Assembly (NCBI GenBank): GCA_012861695.1
Contig: JAAOOA010000002.1
Coordinates: 27,272,804 to 27,336,803 of the forward strand
Origin: Trematomus loennbergii
Lineage: Eukaryota; Chordata; Actinopteri; Perciformes; Nototheniidae
Reading direction: 5' to 3'
Length of the DNA: 64,000 nt
The notes under the pieces were generated by a model. It was not told the origin of the DNA. It did no database searches and worked only from the letters and a program-made list of their open reading frames with translations. Positions 1 to 51,920 of this stretch are shown piece by piece. Both the position numbers and the translations under genes were made by a program. Numbering within the stretch: the stretch's first letter is position 1; every line of letters starts with the position of its first letter.

Positions 1-46
1 GGAGATACAATGAGATAATTGCAGAGAGGCAATACAAATGCTGTGC

Positions 47-100
<54 letters not shown>

Positions 101-107
101 TGTGTGT

Positions 108-152
<45 letters not shown>

Positions 153-454
153 TTACGTACCCTGACCACGCATACTTGGCCAATCCAAACCATGGGTTAT
201 CAGAGGAAGCCGACGTCTTGGCAAAACAATCACCTCTCTGCCTCCCTCATAACACCTCTGGAGACATAAGACAATCAAAAACTGAAATTAATATAGAAGA
301 CAGTTATATTGTGTGTTATTTTTTGTAAGATAGGATCAAAAATGATTTGAAAAGGGGCCTGGAATTTGGCGCAGCATGCGACATCCAGTACAAAATCTAA
401 ATAGCTGACACCACATAGAGAACTAGGTCCCAGTTGGTGCCTGGTCAGACTTAC
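1..454. other. ZFYVE1-like intron, incomplete at window edge
   Basis: No exon of the next ZFYVE1 segment is seen here. The stretch contains a (GT)n microsatellite at 49-150 and otherwise plain sequence. Confidence 0.6.
49..150. repeat. (GT)n microsatellite, interrupted
   Basis: 102 bp with two GG interruptions (GTGGTG). Confidence 0.95.
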
Positions 455-563
455 CTTGCAGATAAGGACTTTGTTGTTGAACTGGTGAACATACTGGCAC
501 AGTCCATCTGCCAAGTGGGGGACCCTGTCTCTCAGATGGTTCATTCCATTTCTACAGCGAATG
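455..563 (-). CDS. ZFYVE1-like exon 6
   Basis: 109-nt exon with acceptor CTCTCTAG and donor GTAAGT. It encodes NIRCRNGMNHLRDRVPHL then FNNKVLICK, aligned with human GVGCKKSMNH to NRVYTCK; the Cys and His of the atypical finger are kept. Frame intact. Following exons lie outside the window. Confidence 0.75.
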
Positions 564-1463
564 CTAGAGAGGAACAGAAAACCAATAGTTTCAGAACAAC
601 ATGAAAGACATCAACAGTGCAAACAGGTTTGAGGAAGTCCAATAGTCCAGAACTGAAACCTCATATCTCACACTCAACTTTCCATAAAGAAGGACACACA
701 AAGAGTAGGGGACTCTCAATTACTTTTTCTCTCTCTTCCAAAAAAGATGGGAAAGACATTACATGTAATGTGTACCACTGGGAAGTCAGTTAGCATGCAC
801 AAGAACAACAACAGATTTCTGCTTTTAGGGAAAACATTCAAATTCTGTGAATAAGCCAGCAGCACCTGACACACTTCTGTTTGTGTGTCTGTTTATTTTT
901 CCATCTGGTAATAAGAGCCTTAAACCGGTTGTGTGAAAATACTGAGGAAGATGTGTGTTCTCTAATTCATTTAAAAAAGATTTGGAACTGATAACTACAT
1001 GAAAATACTCGGAATTATACATTTTGTCTGATATCGTTTTTGCAGAAAAAAGTTAAATTTACTGATTCAAATCGACTTTGTTTTACCGGTACAATTCGAA
1101 ACATTGGAACAATTCTGTTGAACTGAAAAGTGTATGTGGTGGAATGATGCAAAGGATCGATGCTCAGATGTCTGAAACCAAACATAAGGGCCAGACTTCA
1201 TCAATAACAGAGGGTAAGCAAGGTGATACAGCCATCCCTTTCATTCTTAAATATCTATAATAATGCTTGATAAAAGGTCACAGAATTAGCAAAATAACTA
1301 TACACTGAACAAAGTAAAAGGAGTGATGCCAACTTTAAATGTGCTCAGGTTTAGAAGATTAGCTCAAAGACTTCAGGCTTTGAGTCAAAATACTTCCCAG
1401 ATTTAGTTCGAGTCAAATGTTCCGGCGCAGTTTAATCTCTTGAAATGTTTGTTGATGACTCAC
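564..1463. other. ZFYVE1-like intron 5
   Basis: 900 nt of AT-rich intronic sequence between two well-defined exons. Nothing else recognised. Confidence 0.6.
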
Positions 1464-1570
1464 TTGCAGCTGAGGCAGACAGCAGAGCAGGTGAAGTACT
1501 CGTCTGGGAAGAAGGAGTACGGGATCATCTTGTCGTCTGACAGTTCTCAACAGAAACGCTCACTCAGGGC
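1464..1570 (-). pseudogene. ZFYVE1-like exon 5 with in-frame TGA
   Basis: 107-nt exon, acceptor TAG and donor GTGAGT, reading ALSERFC-stop-ELSDDKMIPYSFFPDEYFTCSAVCLSC. The TGA is at 1549-1547, where the human protein has the Gly of RFSGE; a single GGA-to-TGA substitution explains it. Splice sites and phase are intact. Confidence 0.8.
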
Positions 1571-1736
1571 CTAAGGAAAAGCAACAAAAAAAAGGTGAAG
1601 AGGGACAGGAGAGAGGAATTATGGAAGCAAAATAAGATAAGAGTCACGACTATGAGACAACATATCTTCATCCCTCTGTTAAATGTCTATACATCGAACT
1701 TTAAGTTAACAACAAAGGTAATGGTCCACCACTTAC

Positions 1737-1953
1737 CTCCAGAGCGTGAAACATTATCCCGGGCTGGCGGGGGGAGCGTGTGTGAGTGTTCTTCACTTGC
1801 TGCTTGACGGCCTCCAGCAGCCGGCTGTAGTCAGTGGGGGTGTGATGGTCTGGGTGCCAACATACTGCACGGAGCTGAAGGCCTCCGTACCCAGGCCCAG
1901 TTCGTGAAAACGCTTCTGGAGCAGCGTGTCGGCATGACCGGACAACTTAGCAT
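1737..1953 (-). pseudogene. ZFYVE1-like exon 4 with 1-nt deletion
   Basis: Acceptor CAG, donor GTAAGT. It reads AKLSGHADTLLQKRFHELGL to YVGTQT. The frame then breaks at 1846/1847 and resumes one base over as HTPTDYSRLLEAVKQQVK and TRSPRQPGIMFHALE, matching human TRSPRHPGVIFKALK. The length is 217 nt where 218 is needed. The simplest explanation is loss of the T of a Tyr codon. Confidence 0.78.
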
Positions 1954-2177
1954 CTGCAGCAGAAACAATGAGGCATAAATACTGAGAGTCTTTCTTATAT
2001 AATTGCTAAGAAGTTAATTGCAATCCCCTGGATGAGGCTGCAGCCCCCCCACAGTGACACAATGGGGGGACAACGTTAAGATGTTACATGGAAAACGTAA
2101 CCGCACGATAACAAATTAACAACAGATGCATTCCGCGACTACCCAATTATTTTCTTTACCAGGGAGTTGTGTTTAGT

Positions 2178-2322
<145 letters not shown>

Positions 2323-2714
2323 GACATCTGTCTTTGTCTCCGGCTAATCTCAGACCTCACTACAAACATCAGTGTAATGTTTTGGTGCTCATTTATGAAT
2401 CTATGCTCAAGGATCTCTCATGGTTGCTGTAATTCACAAGATTTTAAATTGTATTCACTGATTGTTATACCATCATTTCTGACTCCTGACTACTCTCTTC
2501 ATTTACTTTAGATTTTTTTTACTAAAACAGCAGGTTGTTTTTTAAATAATAACATGGTGCCTCCAAAGAACTTAAAACTGTTCAGCCGGGGTTCTCAGCA
2601 GGTAAACAGAACACCAACGAGCTTAAAACCCCCCAAAGATATCCTGTTAAAGAGCAAAAGGGTTGCTATCTGATCACATACAGCATTTGCATCAAGTACA
2701 TTTCCCTCCCCTAC

Positions 2715-2937
2715 CATGAGCGAGCAGCTGGGTGTGCGTAGTCTCCTGGAAGACGATCACAGCAGGCCCAAGAGACGACAGAGGCACGTCTAGACCGCAG
2801 CGGCTGGAGAGGGCCCGGAGCTCCGGGGTGAAGTGCTTCAAGTAGGCCCCCGACGCGTTGCTCAGGAACTGGAACATGTCGTTGTGGAGGCGCTCTGCCC
2901 GTGTACGATAGACCACTATATCAGACACTGCCAGCAC
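2715..2937 (-). CDS. ZFYVE1-like exon 3
   Basis: Intact 223-nt exon, acceptor CAG and donor GTAGGG. It encodes VLAVSDIVVYRTRAERLHND through CGLDVPLSSLGPAVIVFQET to LLAH and ends in phase 1. Strong match to the ZFYVE1 NTPase-like domain. Confidence 0.85.
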
Positions 2938-3736
2938 CTGGAAAGAAAGGTAGTAGATGTTTAAAATATTGTTTATAGTGCCAGGAAAATAATTAAAATA
3001 AAAGATTGGAAATAAACCTCACATTCTCCTCTTTTAACAGCCAACTACATTGACAGTGACACACACTTGATTTGTTTCCATATCCTTCTCTTGAATCCAG
3101 CTATCACAACAACAAGAAGCACTCTCCCATCTGTGTGATACTACCAGCACCGCCCTGTAGCAACACTGAGCTGGGCCAGAAAAAACTGGGAACCTGGAGA
3201 AGCTATAATGCAATTTGGGATCTGTCAATAAATAAAAGGAGCTCGCAAATGATTAGCTCCATATCAACAAAAATGGCTAAACACACATTTTCTCCACCTT
3301 ATATCCAACAAATGCATAAATAAAACTGAAATACATTGGGTGTAGGAGTGAGCAATACATTTAATATACTCAATGTATTGATTTAAAGTGACATTTACAT
3401 TTCAATTGTGTGCATAATTGGTTAGAATTGTAAATAAAGAATACATTTGCAAAGACTAATTTGACTTTAAAATGACAGAACAGCACAGTGCTTAGATTTG
3501 AATACTAGAATATTCACACCTGTGATTTTCATACGCATTAAACTAAAATAATGAAACCATTTTGTAATTTCATAGAAAATATCGATATGCATGTTCAAAT
3601 ATCAAATCACTATCTGTAAGGCATATTAGCTCTAATTGAATAATACAGAGATCAACACTTTTTTTTTAGTTGTTGCTATAAATACATCCAGTTATTAAGT
3701 ATTTTCAACAAACCAACCAGTGATCACTAAACGCAC

Positions 3737-4017
3737 CTTTAGCAGCAGCCGCATTCTCTGGTTCTGATTGGCCGCAGCCCCCAACAGGCCTTCAGTATCC
3801 AGGGCGACCAGGCCGAGGGTGGGGTCATACGCAGCCCACACTCCCACCGTACAGGAGCTGGGGGACTTGGAGGTGAGAACACACTCTCCCCGCTGAAGAG
3901 GATGTGGTTGAGGGTGTGGGACTTGCCATCGCCGGTGTTTCCAAAGATGGAGAGGACCTTGACTCCTGCCACGTCCCCACAGCCCAGCCTGTCCACAAAA
4001 TCAGTCTCATCACGGAC
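3737..4017 (-). pseudogene. ZFYVE1-like exon 2 (P-loop exon) with 1-nt deletion
   Basis: Acceptor CAG, donor GTGCGT. The first part reads VRDETDFVDRLGCGDVAG and on through the P-loop GNTGDGKS (3942-3919). After the Val-Phe at about 3880 the frame must shift by one base to continue as TSKSPSSCTVGVWAAYDP and DTEGLLGA to LLLK. The length of 281 nt is incompatible with the phase-0 exons on either side, so one base is missing (for example one C of an original TCCACC). Confidence 0.8.
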
Positions 4018-5541
4018 CTGCAGGGGGGGGGGAAGGAGAGCACAACGCCAAAAGTCATTTAAGGACGGAGGATGGATTGCAGGGAGGTCTTAACATGATA
4101 TCATAGGCTCCCCTGCTGACTTAATTGAATCAATGGAAAAAGGTTATTCAATTTGTACAATTCAGTCGTGGTGGATGACAAGAAGTCTAAGACACATCAA
4201 GAACAATAACTTCAGTGTTCTCCACTAATGTTACCAACATTGGTGCCCAAGAGAGCATCGTAATGTAGGGCTAACAAATGTGATGTGTTCAATGTTAATT
4301 TTTCTGATGCAGTAATGATTGGTTTGATTGTTAAAATTAAAATCATGATGGTGTGAGTTAGGAGATTTTTTATTTTACATCAAGCAGAAGGACACCCTAA
4401 CAGGAAGCTATTAATTGTGACTGTATTGCAGTTGTAAAACAATTGCCTAGGGACACTGATGAAAAACTGTCATGCCGCATAATGGACATTTTAGAAGTGG
4501 ACAGGTTGGTTATTTCTTAAGATTTATTTCTGAAGATTTCTACAACTTTCTGCTTTATTGGCTAGTATTTTCACTGTCTGTAGTTAGTGAGAACAAACTT
4601 AGAGTACTAACATTGGGAATATGTCTAGCAAGATTGCAAGACGACAACTACAAGTGTGACACTGCTTTGTGAGTGGTAGATAATATAAGATACACCTTTA
4701 TTAATCCATGTAGAGAGGGAAATCCTCAGTGAAATGTCAGACACTTTCTATGGTGATATTTGAGTTGTTATCAACCTTTGCTGACTAACCAAGCACAGAG
4801 ATCATTTCTAGCTGGGTGACATGAATTTGTAAGTACTTAATTCTCAAATCTTGATGTTGTCTGAGGAGAACTTTGTTGACAAGCCTTCAATTGTTTTGTC
4901 TTTTTGTGATTGTACCTGTCTGATAAGCTCCCACCTACAAATAGAGAAATAGTTTCTGAATTAACAAATGAACAAACTTTCTAAAAATAAAGAACTTGGT
5001 GATCTATAATTCTACTATCGTTGAGAATATATACATACAGTCCAGAATTATGGCCGTATTCATTCAAAAAGTCCAGCTTGGTTGTAGCTTATACATCTCA
5101 GACTGTTAGGATAAATGAACCCGTTATCAATATGCCCTGCACTTTGTACTGCTTTAACAACAATACAGTGAGGGAGCGTCCTGTAGGTCAGCTGCACTCC
5201 ATGACTCACCAGGGACTTTCCCAATAAGAAACACGTTAGCTGCTCTGCCTCCCTTTTTTGAAGGTAACACAATATATGTATTTGCTTAAAAAACAAACGT
5301 CACGGGTAAAGGCTATTCATATAATAGAGAAAGGGAGAGAAAGCTCCTTAAATTGAGATAAAACAATAACATGATGACTTTAGCTCGGTGTTTTGTAAGC
5401 CGACATGAGTCATTCATCAGCACTGTAACTGTTAGCATAGGTGACAGTGGCTGGCTTTTATAATAATATGTGTTGTTGTTCTCCTCTTTTTAGCTTTAGC
5501 AGCTACATGTTAGCATCCGCTAGCGCAGTTGCTAACTTTAC
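4018..5541. other. ZFYVE1-like intron 1
   Basis: 1.5 kb intron. Near 4680-4735 the phrase TACACCTTTATTAATCC resembles the end of a fish interspersed repeat, but it is too short to classify. Nothing else recognised. Confidence 0.5.
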
Positions 5542-5658
5542 CTGCAGGTTTTCCTGTTCATCCACCAGCAGGAAGCTCCGAGCACCGTCTGGACACTCTT
5601 CAGGCTTCGTCGGACTGATCGAGATGCTGTCCATTTCCTTCATCAGTATGTCGGACAT
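5542..5658 (-). CDS. ZFYVE1-like coding exon 1
   Basis: ATG at 5658-5656 opens 39 codons ending SFLLVDEQENLQ, then donor GTAAAG; phase 0. The human protein has about 140 residues before the equivalent point, including Cys-rich finger-like segments; here only about 27 residues precede SFLLVDE. No upstream coding exon is visible before the dpf1 promoter. Confidence 0.8.
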
Positions 5659-5786
5659 CGTTGTTTACTTACTTAAAAACATATTTGTGACGGCCGAAAA
5701 GCAAACTGAAAGTTAACATGACTCCCTTCTGTCAATCACAACAACAGCGCGTGTGAGCTGACGCTGCGGGAGGAGCACGCAGCGAG

Positions 5787-5794
5787 TGACGTCA
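5787..5794. promoter_or_regulatory. CRE palindrome upstream of the ZFYVE1-like start
   Basis: Perfect TGACGTCA (CREB/ATF site) about 130 bp upstream of the minus-strand ATG, in a locally GC-rich stretch (5745-5800). Its position fits the proximal promoter of the ZFYVE1-like gene. Function is inferred from the motif only. Confidence 0.5.
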
Positions 5795-7329
5795 GACGCA
5801 TTATGTGTGTTTAAAAAAACAAAACTTTTTTAATGAATGATCATAAAAGGATATACAAAAAATAATTGCAACAACAATAGTAACACGAAGAGGAAAATGT
5901 GGCATTGTAGATGGCCATCCTGAAGGCTTTCTTATTTGTTGTTCAGTCCAGAATAATTGGACGATGAAGTGAATTAAATACCGGTAGGTTATCGTTTCAG
6001 ACCATTTCTATTTTTGGATATTATATCTTTTTTTAAATGACATAATTTCTTTCCAGATCAGTTTCATGATTAAGAATCTCTTTCTTCGTGAATCCCATAA
6101 AACTGTTAAATACATGTTCTACATAACTCGAGAATGATTACACATAAATGCAATCAATTGGTTTGTTTGGTAGATTTTATGTAGACATACAATGTATTAA
6201 TGACCAAATAAATGTTATAGTAAGTCCACATACGCGCTGTGTGTTGGTCCGGTCATCGTCTTGTCTGAGTCATTAGCGCCACCCTGTGGACAAAAGGATG
6301 AATTACACAGGACCTGCGTATCAACAAAACTTCAAAAATATAAACAGCATACAATTAAATGATATGATGTCTTCAAATAACTTCACGTTTTCTGTGAGAT
6401 GATTACCAGATTTTTTAATTTCCGAAGATGAATTACGCAAACGAAAAAAAAAGTCCATTTATTTGTTTCACTATTTAAAGCTGGGAAATAGCTTACACAT
6501 CTTTTAAACCAATTCCAAATTACAGCTAGACACATGGGATGAAAGTTTCTATTTAAATGGCAGAGAGTGTTTTATTGGAGCAGTGCTGCCATGTTAGAGC
6601 TGCTTGCTAATGTTCATTAAATATTTGTTAGCACAGATCTATAAATATCACATGTCACCGAATGGCTTCAGAGCGGCGCCACTGCTGCCTACAGGACATG
6701 GAGAAAGAAATTCCAGCATTGCTACTCCAACAGACCTGGCTGATATCCATCGGACCTTCCTTTTCCTTCTTTCCTTACTGCCTTCCTCGTCCCCTTGCTT
6801 CCTTGCTTTCCCCCAAACAAATGGAAAAGCATATACAGATGTAAATAAGGAACGAGAAAGGAAATATTAAAGGATAGAAGGGTGAGGAGATTGGAGGGGG
6901 TCCCAATTTTTTCTCCGGGCTCAACCATGAGAGACAAATGTCTGAAACAATCAATTATGGGCCTACTCCCAACCCATCGCCCCTGATTAATGAATAATTA
7001 AAGCTGCTCAGTGCTGGGCTACCTAGCATAGATAATATAAGATTAAGCATGGGTCTAACAGCATGCCACCACTAATGTAAGGTTATGAAGACACAACGTC
7101 TCTTAATTTGACTTTAAATAGAGAGAATAAACTTGCCACTGAAGGTTAAGATTCTAATTGAATATATTCTGCAACTTTTCTTTAGGAGAATAGAGTTGAC
7201 TTCCTTTATAATATCGACTGTATGTATTAAGAAAATGAAATAGCTTTCAACATTTTTTTTTTTACAAAATATACAATTATTGTGTTCTTTTAAATGTGTT
7301 CTTTATAATGAGCAATTCAGGTGATAAAA

Positions 7330-7385
7330 GGCTTAAACCTCACTACCAATATGTGTAGGGACAGATTGGTAGTGAGGTTTAGGCC
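7330..7385. repeat. Perfect hairpin A (21-bp stem, 14-nt loop)
   Basis: Left arm 7330-7350 (GGCTTAAACCTCACTACCAAT) has to be read as 21 nt: its last 17 bases, TAAACCTCACTACCAAT, pair exactly with ATTGGTAGTGAGGTTTA at 7365-7381. The stem then extends four further pairs (one G-U) to GGCC. Loop 7351-7364. Origin unknown; a tiny palindromic element or a structured RNA are both possible. Confidence 0.75.
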
Positions 7386-7399
7386 ATGTATGAAAAATA

Positions 7400-7448
7400 T
7401 ATATAATTGTGTTTTCCTTGCATATTGCAAAGAAAACACAATTATATA
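7400..7448. repeat. Perfect hairpin B (17-bp stem plus inner 4-5 bp)
   Basis: ATATAATTGTGTTTTC (7401-7416) pairs exactly with GAAAACACAATTATAT (7432-7447), with one more outer pair. After one mismatch the stem continues TTG/CAA to a loop of about 5 nt. It lies 14 bp beyond hairpin A. Confidence 0.75.
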
Positions 7449-7830
7449 GTTTTTCTTAATATCTTCCCTTCTATATTTAGTGTGAAATGTAGGCCTATCC
7501 ATCAAGTTGCAACTGACGTGATGCAATTTTGGGACAGTGCAACCTCACCCACCATCACCATCCAGACAAGGCAACAATGCAGGAGAGAATCTGGCATCCT
7601 CAGACTGACAGACAGCCCTGCAACCCAACCTTGACATAACTGTAGACGTTTTTTTATTTTTTTTAAATAAATTCGGAACTGGGGGATGGCTTTGCACTTA
7701 CAAGTCCGAGGCGGGACTGTGGTCCACTTAAGCCGCTATCCCCGCTGGTAAATGTAGTGCAACCCCCCTCAGCATGTTCCATGTTGACATGAGTAAAAAC
7801 TACACTTCCCCAAAGCTGTCACACAGCGCT

Positions 7831-7850
7831 CCCGCCTCCCATTGGCTGCT
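7831..7850 (+). promoter_or_regulatory. dpf1: dpf1 proximal promoter: GC box and inverted CCAAT box
   Basis: CCCGCCTCCC followed directly by ATTGGCTG (CCAAT on the minus strand; NF-Y-type) about 110 bp upstream of the dpf1 ATG. A looser ACTACACTTCCCC at about 7799 recalls the ZNF143-type ACTACAATTCCC motif. No clear TATA box. Motif-level inference. Confidence 0.45.
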
Positions 7851-7954
7851 CTCTCCAGCCGCAGCCCCAGAGAATGAATGAAATTGAAATAGCTGCTACA
7901 TTACATGTACAATACCGGGCTCTGCAGTGTTGCATTCTATCATACTATATCAAA

Positions 7955-48618
<40,664 letters not shown>

Positions 48619-49080
48619 TCCGCGGAGCTGCACCTCATCCTCTCGGCCCTTCATCCTCCCTCTCCCAAATCACCTCTTCGTCGTCCCCTCTCTGTGCCTC
48701 AGCTGCCCTCTCCTTCTCCTCTATCCAGTCGCCGCCACTTTGTCTACAATCCGTCCCAGTGACCTCTGACACGACTGAGCACACAGCATCCACAGCGTTC
48801 CTGAACGTCTCTCCAGCGGCAAACCGACCTCCGTCCTTTAGTGTCACTCACATTCCCCGACGCTTGACCTGAAACCCCCCTCCCTGCCTTTTTTCTGCTC
48901 TGCTCAACAGAGGAATTCATCAGCTATCAATAAGTTAGCTAGAAAGACACACACTCCAGCCTGCCAAGGGCACTTCAGAGGCATACTGCTCCACAGAAAC
49001 GCTCTTAAGGGCCCTCGGATGAGCCCTAATGATCTTCAGCTGCAACTCAGTCAAGGAGTGAGAGAGAATTAATAAAATGG
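48619..49080 (+). other. dpf1: dpf1 probable 3'UTR
   Basis: C/T-rich sequence following the stop. The first canonical polyadenylation hexamer seen is AATAAA at 49071-49076. The true 3' end is not determinable here. Confidence 0.4.
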
Positions 49081-51149
49081 ATAGGTGTTAGGTCAAGGAC
49101 AGGGCTTGGAAGACCCTGGATAACCATGGACCAGTAGGTTCCATTGCTGTGAAATATACACCTAACCAAAATGTATTTTCCTCCCGATGTCCCATTCCAT
49201 TCACAGCAGAGCTGAGACGTTGAACTCCGCACCGCTATTTGTCGGCAGGGCTGGCTGCCCTGTGCAGTTTCAAAGGGAGGGGAATTGTACAGAATTCTGA
49301 CTGGTTCTCCATCTTCACACTTTTCAAAACTCCCCTCACTGAAAAACAATGAGCATCAGGTCAGGAACTCGAACCATCTTTGACCTCACCGCATCTTCTC
49401 TCTTTGCATGGGGTTTCCTCAAATTAATGATGCATTTTGGGATTGACACTGAAGGTTTTTATTGTGTTAGGATGTTATCCTCAGATGAGAGGAGGGATGG
49501 ATCTTTTTCTCAAATCAGCTATCTCTGATCAAACAGTATATTTAAAAATGACAATTTAGGCTAAGCATCTCTCACAAATCCCTGACTTGACCTTTAATCA
49601 CCCTTCCCTTCTATGAAACCATGACTGTGAAGCCAACGCGAGACTGAAACGCTCCTGGTGCTTGGTGTGTATTATCTGTGTGTTAAGAATGTAGGATTGA
49701 TGTGTGGACAATGCAGAACTTCGGCTTAAAACATATTTTTTACGATTCCTTTTTTATTTATTGTTTTCATCTGCATGTCGTTATTTCAAATTGCTTTAAA
49801 TACTTTAAATTGAAATTGAAAAGAAAGCACACTTAATTCGCAATAATGTGTTTGTGATATGAACTATTTTGGCCAAACTGTGTCGGTTTTAAACTCAGTG
49901 TGTGCCTGTGTGTCTGTTTGTATGAGTTTATCTGAGCAGAAGAGTAATTGTAGTCAGTTTCATGCTAGGTGGCATCTGTGAGGGTATTTGGGTAGCACGG
50001 ACGTAATGTGAATAGGGAAAACTCAGCATTAACATGTTCTGAAAGATGTGGGAAAAAGTAATCGTTAAGTCAGCACTGATGTCCTGAGTCAAGACCAGCA
50101 AGTGTTGAGGACTTCACTTGTTTGGATACCAAAATCACAATTCAAAAGACATTTTAAAGTTTTACGGCCACACTATTACTTGGCAGAAACTCACGAAGGC
50201 CCCTGTGCCCGCCGGAAAAAAGTCCAACATTAAACTCCTCGTTAACAATCCTTAATTGTCGCCTTTCCCTTTGTTTTCTACAGATTAATCAAATTAGAAA
50301 TATTTCAGAGACTATAAGAAGGGCTGGTAGATTGATTTTGTTATCATCGGACAGAGTCAGTCTAGCAGTTTTCGCTGCTTCCAGTCTTAGAGCTAATGCC
50401 TATGAACACCTGGCCAAAATGTTACGCCATCTGAAATCATTAACATCATATGCTTTTGATTTATTCCTATGAATACTTCTTAAATGTAAATCTCTTTTCG
50501 TCCTTTCTCTTTCACAACCCTCTTAATTGTACTACATCGCATTTAGTTCAACAAGTCTTTGATTAATACAAAATCATCACACTGTGTCCAGTGTCCAAAA
50601 ATTCGGCCATCTGCTACGTTAGAATCTAGTATAATAAATCAGCGTTTGAAGGTCAAGCTTAAGTGTTAAGGCTGAGTGCCATAATGGGATTTATCAGGTA
50701 AACCAGCCAGCATGTCAATATATGAGGAACATCATTTTCTTCTAAGTGTTATCCTCAACTAGTTACCTGGTCTTCTCAAGGCAACTTTAATGGGCACAAA
50801 TAATGCTGAAGTGAAAGTGCTGATTTGGGAGTATGTTTGCAACATTTCTGAACTGTTTGATCGGGAAGGTTTCCATCCAATGATGTGTTAGCTTTAAGAT
50901 TGGAACAATGTAAATAGGGCAACTAAGGCAACTAATCGCCATTTCATACAGTATTTCATATTCTTGTGTACATAAAGAAAGTATGAAAATTCAGTTGTTT
51001 TGAATGAACATTTCATTTTAATGCTGCATCACGTCTCTAAATGGAAACTAGCAAGATCAGATGGCTTGTGGGAATCTACCTGACCTGTAATTGTGTTTGC
51101 CCTCTGATACAGAAAGACGTTAGGTGCAAATACTGTGCTACGCCCAAAC

Positions 51150-51544
51150 TTAAAGGTAGGGTAGGTAAGAATGGAGAAACCAGCTCGAGTGCGCTAGAAT
51201 TTGAAAGTACGCAGCCGAAAAAAATCTGCCCTTCCTTCAGACTTCCTTACAGAGCCCCTCCTCCAACACACACGAACGCACACATGACCAATGAGGGCAC
51301 GAGATAAGTTTGTGCACGAGATGGAAGGCTGACAGGCAGGTAGGCCATCCAGTTATTTTAGCCGGGCTGGCTAAAATAATTGGTCGTGCTTTTTACAGCG
51401 CCATGGCTTCCACAGATGGAATTCTTTTAATGTATTTATTTATTGTCAAAGCATTTAATATATTCATTGCCATCGGGATGTTAAGAGCATTCCATGGAAT
51501 AAACAAAAAGTGTTTCTGAAGTGAATTACCTACCCCACCTTTAA
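51150..51544. mobile_element. TTAA-flanked terminal-inverted-repeat element, copy B
   Basis: 395 bp bounded by TTAA on each side, with inner ends AAGGTAGGGTAGGTAA and TTACCTACCCCACCTT. Internally it matches copy A across ACAGAGCCCCTCCTCCAACA, GACCAATGAGGGCACGAGAT and ATCGGGATGTTAAGAGCATT. TTAA targets are used by piggyBac and Kolobok elements; the superfamily is not settled by the ends alone. Confidence 0.8.
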
Positions 51545-51743
51545 TGTGACTTCACTGATGCATGAATGACACCTGAAATGTTTCTGATTTTATATTTTGA
51601 TATTGTCAGAATTGCTTTTTTAAATTATGATGAAAATGAACCTTCAACTTATTTTAATTTCCTGTTTGTTTGCTTTGTCATATGTGTCTATTCACATTTT
51701 GCACAGTGTGGCTGCATTGTCTCCCTAAGTGTTTTTATGCCTC

Positions 51744-51920
<177 letters not shown>

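Larger units (their letters stand above)
5659..7954. other. Divergent intergenic interval between ZFYVE1-like and dpf1
   Basis: 2.3 kb separating two head-to-head genes. It contains the CRE near 5790, a CTCF-like GCGCCACCCTGTGG at 6276-6289, AT-rich sequence, twin hairpins at 7330-7448 and the dpf1 proximal promoter at about 7790-7950. No coding exon recognised. Confidence 0.6.

Noticed and set aside
7330..7448. Annotating the twin hairpins as microRNA genes
   Set aside because: Stems this perfect and short are equally typical of miniature palindromic elements; no seed or mature sequence is recognised.
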